DNA from: Thermoplasmata archaeon
GTDB taxonomy: Archaea > Thermoplasmatota > Thermoplasmata > Thermoplasmatales > Thermoplasmataceae
Reading direction: 5' to 3'
Length of the DNA stretch: 49,869 bases
NCBI GenBank assembly: GCA_021850505.1
Contig: JAJZLW010000060.1
Location: forward strand, 1,717-51,585
Position 1 is the stretch's first letter, and every line of letters starts with the position of its first letter. Both the position numbers and the translations under genes were made by a program. Below the pieces are notes generated by a model. The model made no database searches. It saw nothing but the letters and a program-made list of their open reading frames with translations, and was not told the DNA's origin. Shown piece after piece: positions 34,445-42,849 of this stretch.

Positions 34445-35935
34445 TTAATCCTGACCCTCTGGCAGAAGGAGACCATAGGCCACATTATCTAAATCGCTTT
34501 TGCTCCCGTTTATAAAAACATGCCTGGTCTGCGTCGTCTCAAGTATACCTTCAAGTCCCAGCTCCCGGCCGACTCCACTTTCTTTGAATCCCCCCCTGGG
34601 AGCTGCTGCGGAAAGAAGATGGTACTGATTGATCCAGACAGTTCCAGCTTTTATGCCTGATGCGACCCTCTTTGCTTTCCTGATGTCGTTGGACCAGACA
34701 GATGCGGCGAGGCCGTATCTTGTGTTGTTGGCCTTTACAATTGCCTCCTCTTCATCCCTGAAAGTATCAACTGATAGTACTGGACCAAATATTTCCTCAT
34801 CAATTGTGGATGCTTTTCCCTGTGCGGTCTGCAGCATGGTAGGCGGATAATATATACCTCCGCCCGGGGAATTCACAATATCCTTAACAGCGAGCAACTG
34901 GCTGCCTGCATCGGTTGATTCCTGGACCATCTCCGCAATCTTCTGTTTCTGTTCTAATGTTGTTATTGCGCTTATATCTGTCGTGAATTCCATAGGATCA
35001 CCGTCTCGCAGGGAAAGCATCTTCTCTTTCAGTTTACCGACAAAGGATTCACTGATTCCTGAATCGACTATCAGACGGCTGCCTGACTCGCAAAGCTGGC
35101 CGGAATTAAGAAATATTGAAAAAATAACGCCTTTAGCAGCACTTTCAAGATCAGCGTCTGCAAAAACAATGTTCGGCGACTTTCCACCAAGTTCAAGCGA
35201 GATCTTTTTAATACCGTTCGAGGAGTCCCGGATAATTTCCTTACCTGTTTCCGTTGAGCCTGTGAAACTGATCATGCCAACTTTCTCACTTTTGGTCAGA
35301 ACCTTGCCGATGTCAGATCCCTTTCCGGGAATAATGTTTATAATGCCTTTCGGAAAACCCGCGCGCGCAATATCCTCTGCCATCTCAAGTGCCGATGCCG
35401 GTGTATATCTTGATGTCTTGAGAACAACAGTGTTTCCGGCGAGAACCGCAGGCGCTATTTTCCATACCGCCATCAAAAGTGGGACATTCCACGGTGCAAT
35501 TGCAGCCACCACCCCCATTGGTACATGCTGTATGATGCCGCTGGAATCAGGATATTCCGGATGTTTTATCCTTCTGGATGAATGAAATTCTTTCTCAAGC
35601 GCGAAGTATTTGACATGTTCTATGGCAAGCGGAACATCCATGAAGGTAGTCTGCCTGACTGTCTTTCCGGTGTTCTGCATTTCAACGGATACGTATTCTT
35701 CGGATCTTGACTGCATCAGGTCTGATAACCTGAGTAAGAGCTGCTTTCTCTTCTGCAGTCTTACAGCAGACCAGGTATCATAGGCTTCATAAGCTGAATC
35801 AATAGCATATCTTGCAATCTCCTGATCGGCGTATAAAACGGATGCGAATGGTTGCCCGTCATTGGGTCTGTAGAGTTTGACATAATTATCTCCGCTGACA
35901 AATTCGCCGTTGATGAAGCTGCTGTACCTTTTCAT
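34445..35935 (-). CDS. NAD(P)-dependent aldehyde dehydrogenase
   Basis: Oxidises an aldehyde to the acid. 496 residues from the ATG at 35935, which has AGGTGA directly upstream; a GTG at 35941 is possible. Catalytic residues: Asn in IAPWNVPL (about 150), Glu248 in SLELGGKSPN and Cys282 in NSGQLCESGSRL. The cofactor motif is SFTGSTETGKEI, and the C-terminal PRGGFKESGVGRELG is standard. It comes right after the Fe-alcohol dehydrogenase, so the pair could convert an alcohol to the acid in two steps. Confidence 0.93.
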   Translation of the reverse strand: MKRYSSFINGEFVSGDNYVKLYRPNDGQPFASVLYADQEIARYAIDSAYEAYDTWSAVRLQKRKQLLLRLSDLMQSRSEEYVSVEMQNTGKTVRQTTFMDVPLAIEHVKYFALEKEFHSSRRIKHPEYPDSSGIIQHVPMGVVAAIAPWNVPLLMAVWKIAPAVLAGNTVVLKTSRYTPASALEMAEDIARAGFPKGIINIIPGKGSDIGKVLTKSEKVGMISFTGSTETGKEIIRDSSNGIKKISLELGGKSPNIVFADADLESAAKGVIFSIFLNSGQLCESGSRLIVDSGISESFVGKLKEKMLSLRDGDPMEFTTDISAITTLEQKQKIAEMVQESTDAGSQLLAVKDIVNSPGGGIYYPPTMLQTAQGKASTIDEEIFGPVLSVDTFRDEEEAIVKANNTRYGLAASVWSNDIRKAKRVASGIKAGTVWINQYHLLSAAAPRGGFKESGVGRELGLEGILETTQTRHVFINGSKSDLDNVAYGLLLPEGQD

Positions 35936-35937
35936 GT

Positions 35938-37077
35938 TCACCTCACCTTGAGCATAATACTTCTTATTGAATCGGAATCAGATTCCCTTGCATTAGTCAG
36001 AGAACCTGTTGATTCCATTGAAAGTTTAACAAGTGTTTCCAGCTTGCTTTCATAGTCTGATGCGTCGATGCCGCATTCTCCTATGGTCAGGGGCTGGCCT
36101 ATCTCTTCAAAGAAATATCTGATCGTGCCATAAAGATCCTTTTTCCTTGCATCCGCTGGAAATGCATTCCTGATATCCCTGTAAAGGTCTGGAACTGCAG
36201 CACTGTTGTATTTTATGACTTCCGGGATGTATAAACCGACAGCATTTCCATGGGCTATTCTGAAACATGAACCGAGTGCATGACCCATGGCGTGGGCAAG
36301 ACCTATCTGAGAATTTGAGAAAGCCGCGCCTGCCATTGATGCGCCGATGTGAACATTGTTCCTTAATTCAATATTTAATGGATCTTTTATCACCGATCTG
36401 ATCGAACCTGTTATCAACTGCAATGCCTTTATTGCCATTGCATCGGAATATGGATTCCTCCACTGCGATGTGTATGCCTCTATTGCATGTACGATTGCGT
36501 CAACAGCGGTGGACACTGTCTGCTTAAGTGGTAGTGATCGCACAAATACTGGATCCAGTATTGCAGTTTCAGGTAGAATTTCAGTGGATGCAAGTTCCAT
36601 CTTTCTCTTTGTCAGGCCATCACTTTCAGATACAACCGCTGCCCATGAGCATTCTGATCCGGTACCGCTTGTTGTTGGTATTGCGATTATCGATACCTTG
36701 TCCCGTATCCCAAGATGCTCAAGTGGAGTGAGATCATATATCTGTCTTGCAGGGTTTGCGTATGTAAATGCAATTACCTTTGCTGAATCCATGACAGACC
36801 CTCCTCCGAGGGCTAATATGCAGTCTGGTGCAAATTCCCTTATCCTTTCGATAGAGGATGTCATTTCCTCAAATGACGGCTCCTCTCCTAAATCTGAAAT
36901 TAACAATGTGCTCGACCCGTCGGGAAGATTCTTCATAATCAGGTCCGGGAAATCTGTCCTGGCGATATTCCTGTCTGTTACTATGAGGAAACTCCTGTAT
37001 CTGGTAGATTCAAGGTATGATAAGGAATCTTCACCATAGACTATCTCAGGTATTCTAAAAAACCACACTGTAATCAC
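35938..37077 (-). CDS. Iron-containing alcohol dehydrogenase
   Basis: A 379-residue group III metal-dependent alcohol dehydrogenase. NAD site: LALGGGSVMDSAKVIAF. Metal ligands: the Asp and His in TAVDAIVHAIEAY and the His residues in LAHAMGHALG and IAHGNAVG, all present. Glycerol-1-phosphate dehydrogenase (EgsA) is distantly related, but the AIPTTSGTGSE and HAMGHALG pattern is that of alcohol dehydrogenases. GTG start at 37077, overlapping the SCP2 stop by 4 bp (GTGA). Followed by the aldehyde dehydrogenase gene. Confidence 0.93.
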   Translation of the reverse strand: MITVWFFRIPEIVYGEDSLSYLESTRYRSFLIVTDRNIARTDFPDLIMKNLPDGSSTLLISDLGEEPSFEEMTSSIERIREFAPDCILALGGGSVMDSAKVIAFTYANPARQIYDLTPLEHLGIRDKVSIIAIPTTSGTGSECSWAAVVSESDGLTKRKMELASTEILPETAILDPVFVRSLPLKQTVSTAVDAIVHAIEAYTSQWRNPYSDAMAIKALQLITGSIRSVIKDPLNIELRNNVHIGASMAGAAFSNSQIGLAHAMGHALGSCFRIAHGNAVGLYIPEVIKYNSAAVPDLYRDIRNAFPADARKKDLYGTIRYFFEEIGQPLTIGECGIDASDYESKLETLVKLSMESTGSLTNARESDSDSIRSIMLKVR

Positions 37078-37478
37078 TTGAATTCCGTTTCAACCTGGTT
37101 CGCAGTGTTTACAAGCTCCTTGGCAGCCCTTGTATATCGCATTATCTTCATCATTGGTCCCTTCAGCTTGAACTTTCCGGTCAGAACACCCTGGATCGGG
37201 TCTATCTCTCTTTTTATAAGACGGACCCAGTTCCTGTATGGCCCGATATAGGAAAAGGCTGCCTGCTCTCCGTCACCTTTATCCAGGAACTTCCCGCTCC
37301 TGCATTTTCCGTGGTATAGATCCAGGTAGATTGATGCAACTGGTTTTTTAGAAGAGTCATCCTCAATTATGAACAGAAAATCCCCTTCCCAATCTGATGC
37401 CGCGTCAGCGTATTTTTCATTGCTGTTGATTTTTGCAACATATTCCTTGACCCATTCATCACTCGGAAAAATTGGCAT
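37074..37478 (-). CDS. SCP2 sterol-carrier-type lipid-binding protein
   Basis: A 134-residue single-domain SCP2-like protein. DFLFIIEDDSSKKPVASIYLDLYHGKC, the aromatic-rich AAFSYIGPYRNWVRLIKREIDPIQGVLTGKFKLKG and the helical tail with MKIMRYTRAAKELVNTA follow the SCP2 pattern. SCP2 folds enclose a hydrophobic tunnel for acyl or isoprenoid chains. Its position between a lipid-kinase-like gene and alcohol/aldehyde dehydrogenases suggests that it presents a long-chain substrate to them. Translationally coupled to the Fe-ADH gene. Confidence 0.85.
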   Translation of the reverse strand: MPIFPSDEWVKEYVAKINSNEKYADAASDWEGDFLFIIEDDSSKKPVASIYLDLYHGKCRSGKFLDKGDGEQAAFSYIGPYRNWVRLIKREIDPIQGVLTGKFKLKGPMMKIMRYTRAAKELVNTANQVETEFK

Positions 37479-37510
37479 GACAATAGAACGCTAAAACATT
37501 ATTTAAGAGT

Positions 37511-38410
37511 TTATGCTGATATTTTTCTCACCTGTGAATTCGGGGACATCATTATTTTAATAGCCTTCGGGACAGCAGTGATTTTGCATGGAGTGGAACC
37601 GAAGACCTCTCCATCGCCCTCAATAGGGGCTCTATCCCCATTTATATTGAAAAAGGCTGATGAATGATTTGTAACTTCTTTTAGATCCAGATAAGATCCA
37701 TTTCCCAGCTTACTGAATTTTCTCATCATGTCGAGACGCGAGATCTTCCTTATTAAATGCAGATCCAATAAGCCATCCGCCGGATCTGAGAATTTAGACG
37801 CTAGCATTCCTGAACCAAAATACCTGCAGTTTGCGATGACCACTTCACCTGTCGAGGTATCGAGGTTTCCGCCATCAAATTCTATTTCCAGATCGTAGTT
37901 CTTGAGCCCCCATAATTCACGGATAACTGCGGATATGAAAGGGTCTATCAGTGTTTTCCTTTTCTGATTCACCCGACGCATAACATCGGCGCCGAAACCT
38001 ATCTCCATTATATTCCCAAAGTATCTCCTACCCTCACTGCACTCGAGCAGCATTGCATCTATACTGCCAGTTTCTTCGTGCAGGATGCCATTAACTATCT
38101 CCTGTACACTGAAAGAACCTGTTGTTCTTGCCAGATCGGAACCGGTGCCTCCACCTGCGGGTATGATTGTTATATCTCTGTTGACGGTTGATTGTATAAC
38201 CTCATTGATTGTCCCGTCTCCTCCAATTATGATCAGGTAAGATCCATCATCAATTCCTGCCGCAAATTCAGTTGCTTCACCCTGTCTCTTTGTTATAATG
38301 GAAACAGGAGAGAATTGATCGCATGCTTTCGTTATGGTGTCAAGTCTATCCTTACTGAATTCACCCGCATTGGGATTTGCAATAATATATACCCTTTTAT
38401 CTGCGTTCAT
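37511..38410 (-). CDS. Diacylglycerol kinase-like lipid kinase (YegS/DgkB family)
   Basis: A 299-residue protein with the catalytic signature IIIGGDGTINEVIQ and PAGGGTGSDLART (nucleotide binding), followed by the beta-sandwich domain (GSIDAMLLECSEG onward). ATP-dependent phosphorylation of diacylglycerol or a related lipid is expected. The ATG at 38410 lies 14 bp inside the end of the upstream phosphoesterase gene; frames extended further upstream overlap it more. It lies 32 bp ahead of the SCP2 gene. In Thermoplasmatales the substrate would more likely be a diether glycerol than an ester diglyceride. Confidence 0.87.
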   Translation of the reverse strand: MNADKRVYIIANPNAGEFSKDRLDTITKACDQFSPVSIITKRQGEATEFAAGIDDGSYLIIIGGDGTINEVIQSTVNRDITIIPAGGGTGSDLARTTGSFSVQEIVNGILHEETGSIDAMLLECSEGRRYFGNIMEIGFGADVMRRVNQKRKTLIDPFISAVIRELWGLKNYDLEIEFDGGNLDTSTGEVVIANCRYFGSGMLASKFSDPADGLLDLHLIRKISRLDMMRKFSKLGNGSYLDLKEVTNHSSAFFNINGDRAPIEGDGEVFGSTPCKITAVPKAIKIMMSPNSQVRKISA

Positions 38411-39833
38411 GCTTTGCTGTCCTTTTAGAAATCTTTGGCAGAAAATATGCAATAAGTACAGATGCGATTAGAAGGGCCCAGATCATAGTATCACTCAGGT
38501 AAAAGACCGTGAAAGGATGATCCTGCGTAACATATAGAGCTGAAGAATACGATGATATTGTGAGATTGCTGGATCCATATTCTGCATAAGGCAGATCAGA
38601 TAACGGATATTCCAGTGGAATTGGAAATAGATCAGAGAGATTGAAATACTTTGACGAATTGAACGGAAAAACATAGCTGTCCGGCACGGGCAAACCATAC
38701 GCGCTCAGACTTATTGGCTGCCGAATCAAAATGCCATTTTTATAAGTCTGCGAGAAATCGAACATGTCAACTGGTATTCCTGAAAGCGAGACAAAACTGT
38801 TAAGGGCCGGCATATTCCAGTTATAGTCAATGAATGCAAGTACCGAGGACTGATCCAGGATGGTACTGGAAACATAGTTCTCCTTTGCATATGGTGATAT
38901 CGCAATGAAAGGAATCCGCAGTCCCAGCTGGATTCCGTTCACGACAGGGGGCGCGACCTGATCGTAATAACCACCGCCCTCGTCGTATGTGATGAATATT
39001 GCGGTGCTGTTCCAGTATCTGCTTTTCATCACAGCGTTTACCAGATACATAATCCACATTTCACCGAACAGAACATTGTTGGGTGGTCCCTGTGAATATA
39101 GATCAGAGGCGCCACCGCCCACTGGCATTACCCAGGAGACGTTAGGAAGGTTTCCAGTCCCCAGATCACTGATGAATGACGACCAGTCCTGTATATTTGA
39201 TGAATGCGCATTGATGCCTGAGATAAAGTTAACGGGTGCATACCCGTCGGAAACATTCTGGACGAAATAACCCCAGCTTAAATTATAGCTGTCAAGCTCG
39301 GACATTATAGTCTCATCATAAGGAATACATGGCGGCGGCCCATAATCGTTCATCACAGGAGAGTATCCAGCAAGACTGTAAAGCCTGTTAGGAGTTGTTT
39401 CAGTAAGCATGCTGAAGTCCATGTCGTCAATCGCGAACTCCATTGCAAGATCCCATTCTGGCGCCATCTGGTCTGCTGTGAAAGTTGTCAGGGATTGCCT
39501 CCCGGATCCATTTAAGAATCCATTCATTTTGCCATGATTCCAGTCAAGATGATATGCGGTATATCCCTCCACGGGGTCCGGAGTACTGAAAGTACCGGCA
39601 GGTAATCTTTCTATGAACGATGAATTTGTCAGGTTGTTGAGGTTCAATGGATGGTTCACCTTCAATGATAGATTGTTAGATGGATATGTACCGAAAAAAT
39701 TATCAAAACTGTGGTTTTCCATCATTATTTCAATCACGTGTTTAATCGGCGTCCTGGAAACCGGATAATTATGATCGGTGACAGCAATACTTACTGGAAC
39801 TAGAAAGGTTGAAAGTAACAAAATCACAGACAT
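38397..39833 (-). CDS. Secreted, membrane-anchored phosphoesterase of the phospholipase C/acid phosphatase (AcpA) family
   Basis: A 478-residue protein with a hydrophobic N terminus (about 1-18) as signal or anchor and a C-terminal transmembrane helix (about 450-468) followed by a basic tail. The active-site block IEIMMENHSFDNFFGTYP (E39, N40, H41) and FITYDEGGGYYDQVAPP are diagnostic of Pfam family Phosphoesterase (PF04185). About a dozen N-x-S/T sequons suggest a glycosylated outer domain. It would cleave phosphate esters or phospholipid head groups outside the cell. The frame stays open upstream of the ATG (…IKKIAII) to a TGA but without a standard start codon. Confidence 0.85.
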   Translation of the reverse strand: MSVILLLSTFLVPVSIAVTDHNYPVSRTPIKHVIEIMMENHSFDNFFGTYPSNNLSLKVNHPLNLNNLTNSSFIERLPAGTFSTPDPVEGYTAYHLDWNHGKMNGFLNGSGRQSLTTFTADQMAPEWDLAMEFAIDDMDFSMLTETTPNRLYSLAGYSPVMNDYGPPPCIPYDETIMSELDSYNLSWGYFVQNVSDGYAPVNFISGINAHSSNIQDWSSFISDLGTGNLPNVSWVMPVGGGASDLYSQGPPNNVLFGEMWIMYLVNAVMKSRYWNSTAIFITYDEGGGYYDQVAPPVVNGIQLGLRIPFIAISPYAKENYVSSTILDQSSVLAFIDYNWNMPALNSFVSLSGIPVDMFDFSQTYKNGILIRQPISLSAYGLPVPDSYVFPFNSSKYFNLSDLFPIPLEYPLSDLPYAEYGSSNLTISSYSSALYVTQDHPFTVFYLSDTMIWALLIASVLIAYFLPKISKRTAKHERR

Positions 39834-39875
39834 AATTATTGCAATTTTTTTAATCAGAGACTGCGTCTTATCACC

Positions 39876-40466
39876 TCATGTGTTACTGCTGGAAACACCT
39901 CTGTTTTGTGCTTGAACCGGCAGCAGCATGGAAATAAGTAGAAGTATGATGGAAATGACCTGGCCAGGAATGAGTGAATTTACAAGGTGTGCCTGACCTG
40001 ATTTGATGTAGATTATTGCATACAGAAGAGCCAGGAATAGCGGAGAAAAACCAAACACGGTTGCCTTTACCACTGCCATTCTGTTGAAAAAATTTGCCAG
40101 GTATTCCTTACTGAATAATGCCAGAAGGAACATGCATGGTGCCTCGGATATAAAACCATAGGAAAATGCAGATGAAGGAAGAAGGACCTTATCAAAGTCC
40201 ACAAAAATAAACAATGAAGCGATTAATGCCGCGCCAGCAACGAGTGAAATAAGGGCTGAACACCTGACTTTGCTAACCAATGCGCCCATGATTGAAAAAA
40301 GGAGGCCTCCTGCAAGAAATCCAGGTACCAGATAAGTTATCTGGGATTCGCTTCCTACCAGGTTAAGTGCACCAGAGAGGTAGAATAAGGACAGCGGTAC
40401 TATGCCGTTGAGGACAAAGGCAGAAAGGATTCTGACAGGACCAAAAATACCTTTAAGCGCTGACAT
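39876..40466 (-). CDS. Polytopic membrane protein, first gene of the lipid-related run
   Basis: A 196-residue protein with about six hydrophobic helices, joined by short loops rich in Ser, Gly and Lys. No charged catalytic motif is evident. It precedes the secreted phosphoesterase by 42 bp and ends with a GAGGTGA site just after its stop. It may be a transporter-like or accessory membrane component of that pathway; I do not recognise the family. Confidence 0.7.
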   Translation of the reverse strand: MSALKGIFGPVRILSAFVLNGIVPLSLFYLSGALNLVGSESQITYLVPGFLAGGLLFSIMGALVSKVRCSALISLVAGAALIASLFIFVDFDKVLLPSSAFSYGFISEAPCMFLLALFSKEYLANFFNRMAVVKATVFGFSPLFLALLYAIIYIKSGQAHLVNSLIPGQVISIILLLISMLLPVQAQNRGVSSSNT

Positions 40467-40574
40467 TACTTATGTTTATTATCCCGAGGCGTTATAATCT
40501 TTTCGTTGCTAAAAATAGTGCATAAATTTGCATTATGCGAGTGATTCTTTTCAGAGTGCTTTGATTGAAAGATG

Positions 40575-41663
40575 TCAGATTACACGAGGACAGAGTGGAT
40601 CTTCTCCAAGAACGGATCCTGTATAATAGAAAGCCCTTGCCCTGCTTCCCCCACAAACTTCCCTGTATTCACAGGACCCGCATTTTCCGGCCAGATTCTT
40701 TCGATCCCTCAGAGATATCAGAAGTTCGCTTTCCCTGTAGATCTCACTTATTGGCTTTTCCAGAATGGAACCAACCTTTATCGGCAGAAACCCACTCGGA
40801 TATACCGATCCATCATGCCCAACAAATATTATCCCGTTTCCGTCGGAAGTTCCTGCGACTGGTATCTTGTAATCTGATTCCCGTGGAGATGCTATGATTG
40901 ATTCGGCAATGTTTCTCATCTTCTCAAACACCGGGTTTCCCTCTTCTTTCATGCCGTCGTTGTGTCTTTTTGCCAGCACCCTGAAATACGGCCCTTCAAC
41001 AGTTCTTATATTGATCCCGTAACCGGAAGCAAAGACAAGAAACATGCACACCCCCTCATATTCTTTTTTATTGAGATCTTTGAGATCTATGCCCCTTCCT
41101 GTCCTGACAAGAAAGAATATTTCCCATACCTTGATTCCATTCTCAATTAACCATTTCAGTATAAATGGCAGATCATATATGTTGTCGGCGGTAACAAGAG
41201 TGTTGATCTGCAGCCTCGCTTCCTTCTGCTTCAGCATATCCGCGGCTTCAATCGTTCTGAAGTAGGAGCCAGACCCCCTGACCATATCGTGAAAGGCTTT
41301 TTTGCCGTCCAGACTTATTGAGAATGAACGTATTCCAACTGAAATCATTCTTTGTACAGATTCAGGAGTCAGAGAATCAGAGACTGCCGGGCTTGCAGCT
41401 GCCGGTATTGAGCTGGTGCCTATTGATTCAACAATTTCCCCTATGTTATATCTTAGCATGACGTTTCCACCCGTCAGGATCAGGACCGGGCTACTACCAA
41501 ATGATTTAAGCGATGAAAGAAACCTCAAGGAATCATCGAGACTCATCTCATCGGGAGATGGTTTGCTTTGTGAAACCGCCCGGCAGTGTATACAAGAAAG
41601 CTCGCATGCTTTTGTGGTTTCCCAGAAAACCAGCTGCGGTCTCTGTTCATATACGGAACTCAT
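40575..41663 (-). CDS. Radical SAM/SPASM protein (TIGR04053-like)
   Basis: A protein of about 362 residues. The radical SAM cluster motif C20-x3-C24-x2-C27 lies in FWETTKACELSCIHCRA. LILTGGNVMLR, the SLDG motif, FFLVRTGRG and the Cys-rich SPASM-like tail CGSCEYREVCGGSRARAFYYTGSVLGEDPLC (segments at about 332-360) agree with the family TIGR04053 as I remember it. This family is related to AhbC/AhbD-type heme enzymes; the reaction is not established. I prefer the ATG at 41663; an in-frame TTG at 41720 would add 19 residues. It is divergent from the epimerase gene. Confidence 0.88.
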   Translation of the reverse strand: MSSVYEQRPQLVFWETTKACELSCIHCRAVSQSKPSPDEMSLDDSLRFLSSLKSFGSSPVLILTGGNVMLRYNIGEIVESIGTSSIPAAASPAVSDSLTPESVQRMISVGIRSFSISLDGKKAFHDMVRGSGSYFRTIEAADMLKQKEARLQINTLVTADNIYDLPFILKWLIENGIKVWEIFFLVRTGRGIDLKDLNKKEYEGVCMFLVFASGYGINIRTVEGPYFRVLAKRHNDGMKEEGNPVFEKMRNIAESIIASPRESDYKIPVAGTSDGNGIIFVGHDGSVYPSGFLPIKVGSILEKPISEIYRESELLISLRDRKNLAGKCGSCEYREVCGGSRARAFYYTGSVLGEDPLCPRVI

Positions 41664-41775
41664 CTGTGTGGCAGAGGAGTTTAAATTGAATAAACTACCT
41701 ACCTCAGATATTAGTTTCAATTAATTTTTAGATCAAAATTCAGATTAGGGGTATCATGATTATGGTTGGAAGAAC

Positions 41776-42732
41776 ATGAGAGGAAAAAGGATCCTTATTA
41801 CTGGTGCTGCAGGTTTCATTGGTTCGAACATGACAGATTTGCTGTCGGTTGAAAATGAGGTTGTAGGGATTGATAATTTTTCAAATGTAGATGACAGGTT
41901 TATCCGGCCACTTATTGAAGATAAGAAGGTAAGGTTCGAAAAGGCGGATATCAGGAATGCCGAAGACCTCAAAAGACTGGGCCGATTTGATCTTGTCATA
42001 CACCTCGCAGCAAACTCTGATGTCAGGGGGGGATCGTCTAATCCAGAACTAGATTTCGATGTGAATGCAAATGGCACACTCCAGGTTCTTGAATTCATGA
42101 GGCTCACGGACACAAGGGAAATTGCATTTGCGTCAAGTTCTACGGTGTATGGAGAGGCATCGGTAATGCCTACCCCTGAAAATTATGGACCATATATGCC
42201 GATTTCAAGTTACGGTGCTTCCAAGATGGCTGGGGAAGGGTTCATAACAGCATATTCCCATTATTATTCATTCAGGTCAACTATTTTCAGGTTTGCTAAC
42301 ATTGTTGGAAAAAATTCCACTCATGGTGTGATCTATGACTTCATAAACAAGTTGAGGAAGGATAGGAAGAATCTGGAAATATTGGGAGACGGCACACAGA
42401 GAAAGTCTTACATGCATGTTTCAGACTGCGTAAAATCTATCGTATATGTGCACGAGAAACTTGGTAAAACTGACATCGTGAACCTTGGAAATTTTGGTAC
42501 CACTTCAGTGAGGAAGATAGCTGATTATGTAACTGAGGGGCTTGGTCTAAAGGGTGTCAACTACGTTTTCACGGGTGGAGAAGGTGGTAGGGGATGGAAA
42601 GGAGATGTTAAGGTCGCTGAGCTGTCGATAGAAAAGCTAAGTTCGCTTGGCTGGAAAAATACTTTCGGGAGCGATGGGGCGATAATACAGGCTGTGAAGG
42701 AATCGATTGAACAGATAGCAGTCGGCAACTGA
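41776..42732 (+). CDS. NAD-dependent sugar-nucleotide epimerase/dehydratase (GalE/WcaG type)
   Basis: A 318-residue extended short-chain dehydrogenase. NAD motif ILITGAAGFIGSNMTDLL, the Asp in GIDNFSNVDD, catalytic SSTVYG and Y-x3-K in SSYGASKMAGE. The C-terminal LGDGTQRKSYMHVSDCVKSIVYV binds the sugar nucleotide. Likely a UDP-glucose 4-epimerase or a similar enzyme that supplies sugars for glycolipids or glycoproteins; the many sequons on predicted surface proteins here give it customers. The stop codon lies in a small hairpin (CAGTC/GACTG, 42719-42735). Confidence 0.92.
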   Translation: MRGKRILITGAAGFIGSNMTDLLSVENEVVGIDNFSNVDDRFIRPLIEDKKVRFEKADIRNAEDLKRLGRFDLVIHLAANSDVRGGSSNPELDFDVNANGTLQVLEFMRLTDTREIAFASSSTVYGEASVMPTPENYGPYMPISSYGASKMAGEGFITAYSHYYSFRSTIFRFANIVGKNSTHGVIYDFINKLRKDRKNLEILGDGTQRKSYMHVSDCVKSIVYVHEKLGKTDIVNLGNFGTTSVRKIADYVTEGLGLKGVNYVFTGGEGGRGWKGDVKVAELSIEKLSSLGWKNTFGSDGAIIQAVKESIEQIAVGN

Positions 42733-42805
42733 CTGAAAAGGGATCAGAAAAAATTTTAGATCCAAGAATGATAATGAAAGTGTAAAGTTTCGACGAACTA
42801 CATAA

Positions 42806-42822
42806 CTGTTTTAATATAACAG
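42806..42822 (+). promoter_or_regulatory. ogt promoter: TATA box framed by an inverted repeat
   Basis: CTGTT-TTAATAT-AACAG places 5-base arms on both sides of the TATA element (TTTAATATAA). It is centred 36 nt before the ogt ATG, so the transcript would have a leader of about 10 nt that contains the GGGGGAAT site. Binding here would compete with TBP. Confidence 0.4.
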
Positions 42823-42849
42823 CACATCCCAGTATAGGGGGAATGGAAT

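Noticed and set aside
34983..35585. A 200-codon plus-strand frame inside the aldehyde dehydrogenase gene, and a 227-codon one (36356-37039) inside the Fe-ADH gene
   Set aside because: Both run antisense to genes with complete catalytic motifs. Their translations are Ser/Ile-rich and low in complexity, as expected of antisense frames, with no ribosome binding site.
35938..37077. Glycerol-1-phosphate dehydrogenase (EgsA) for the Fe-ADH gene
   Set aside because: The GGGSVMDSAK, AIPTTSGTGSE and HAMGHALG motifs belong to Fe-alcohol dehydrogenases, and EgsA sequences differ at these points.
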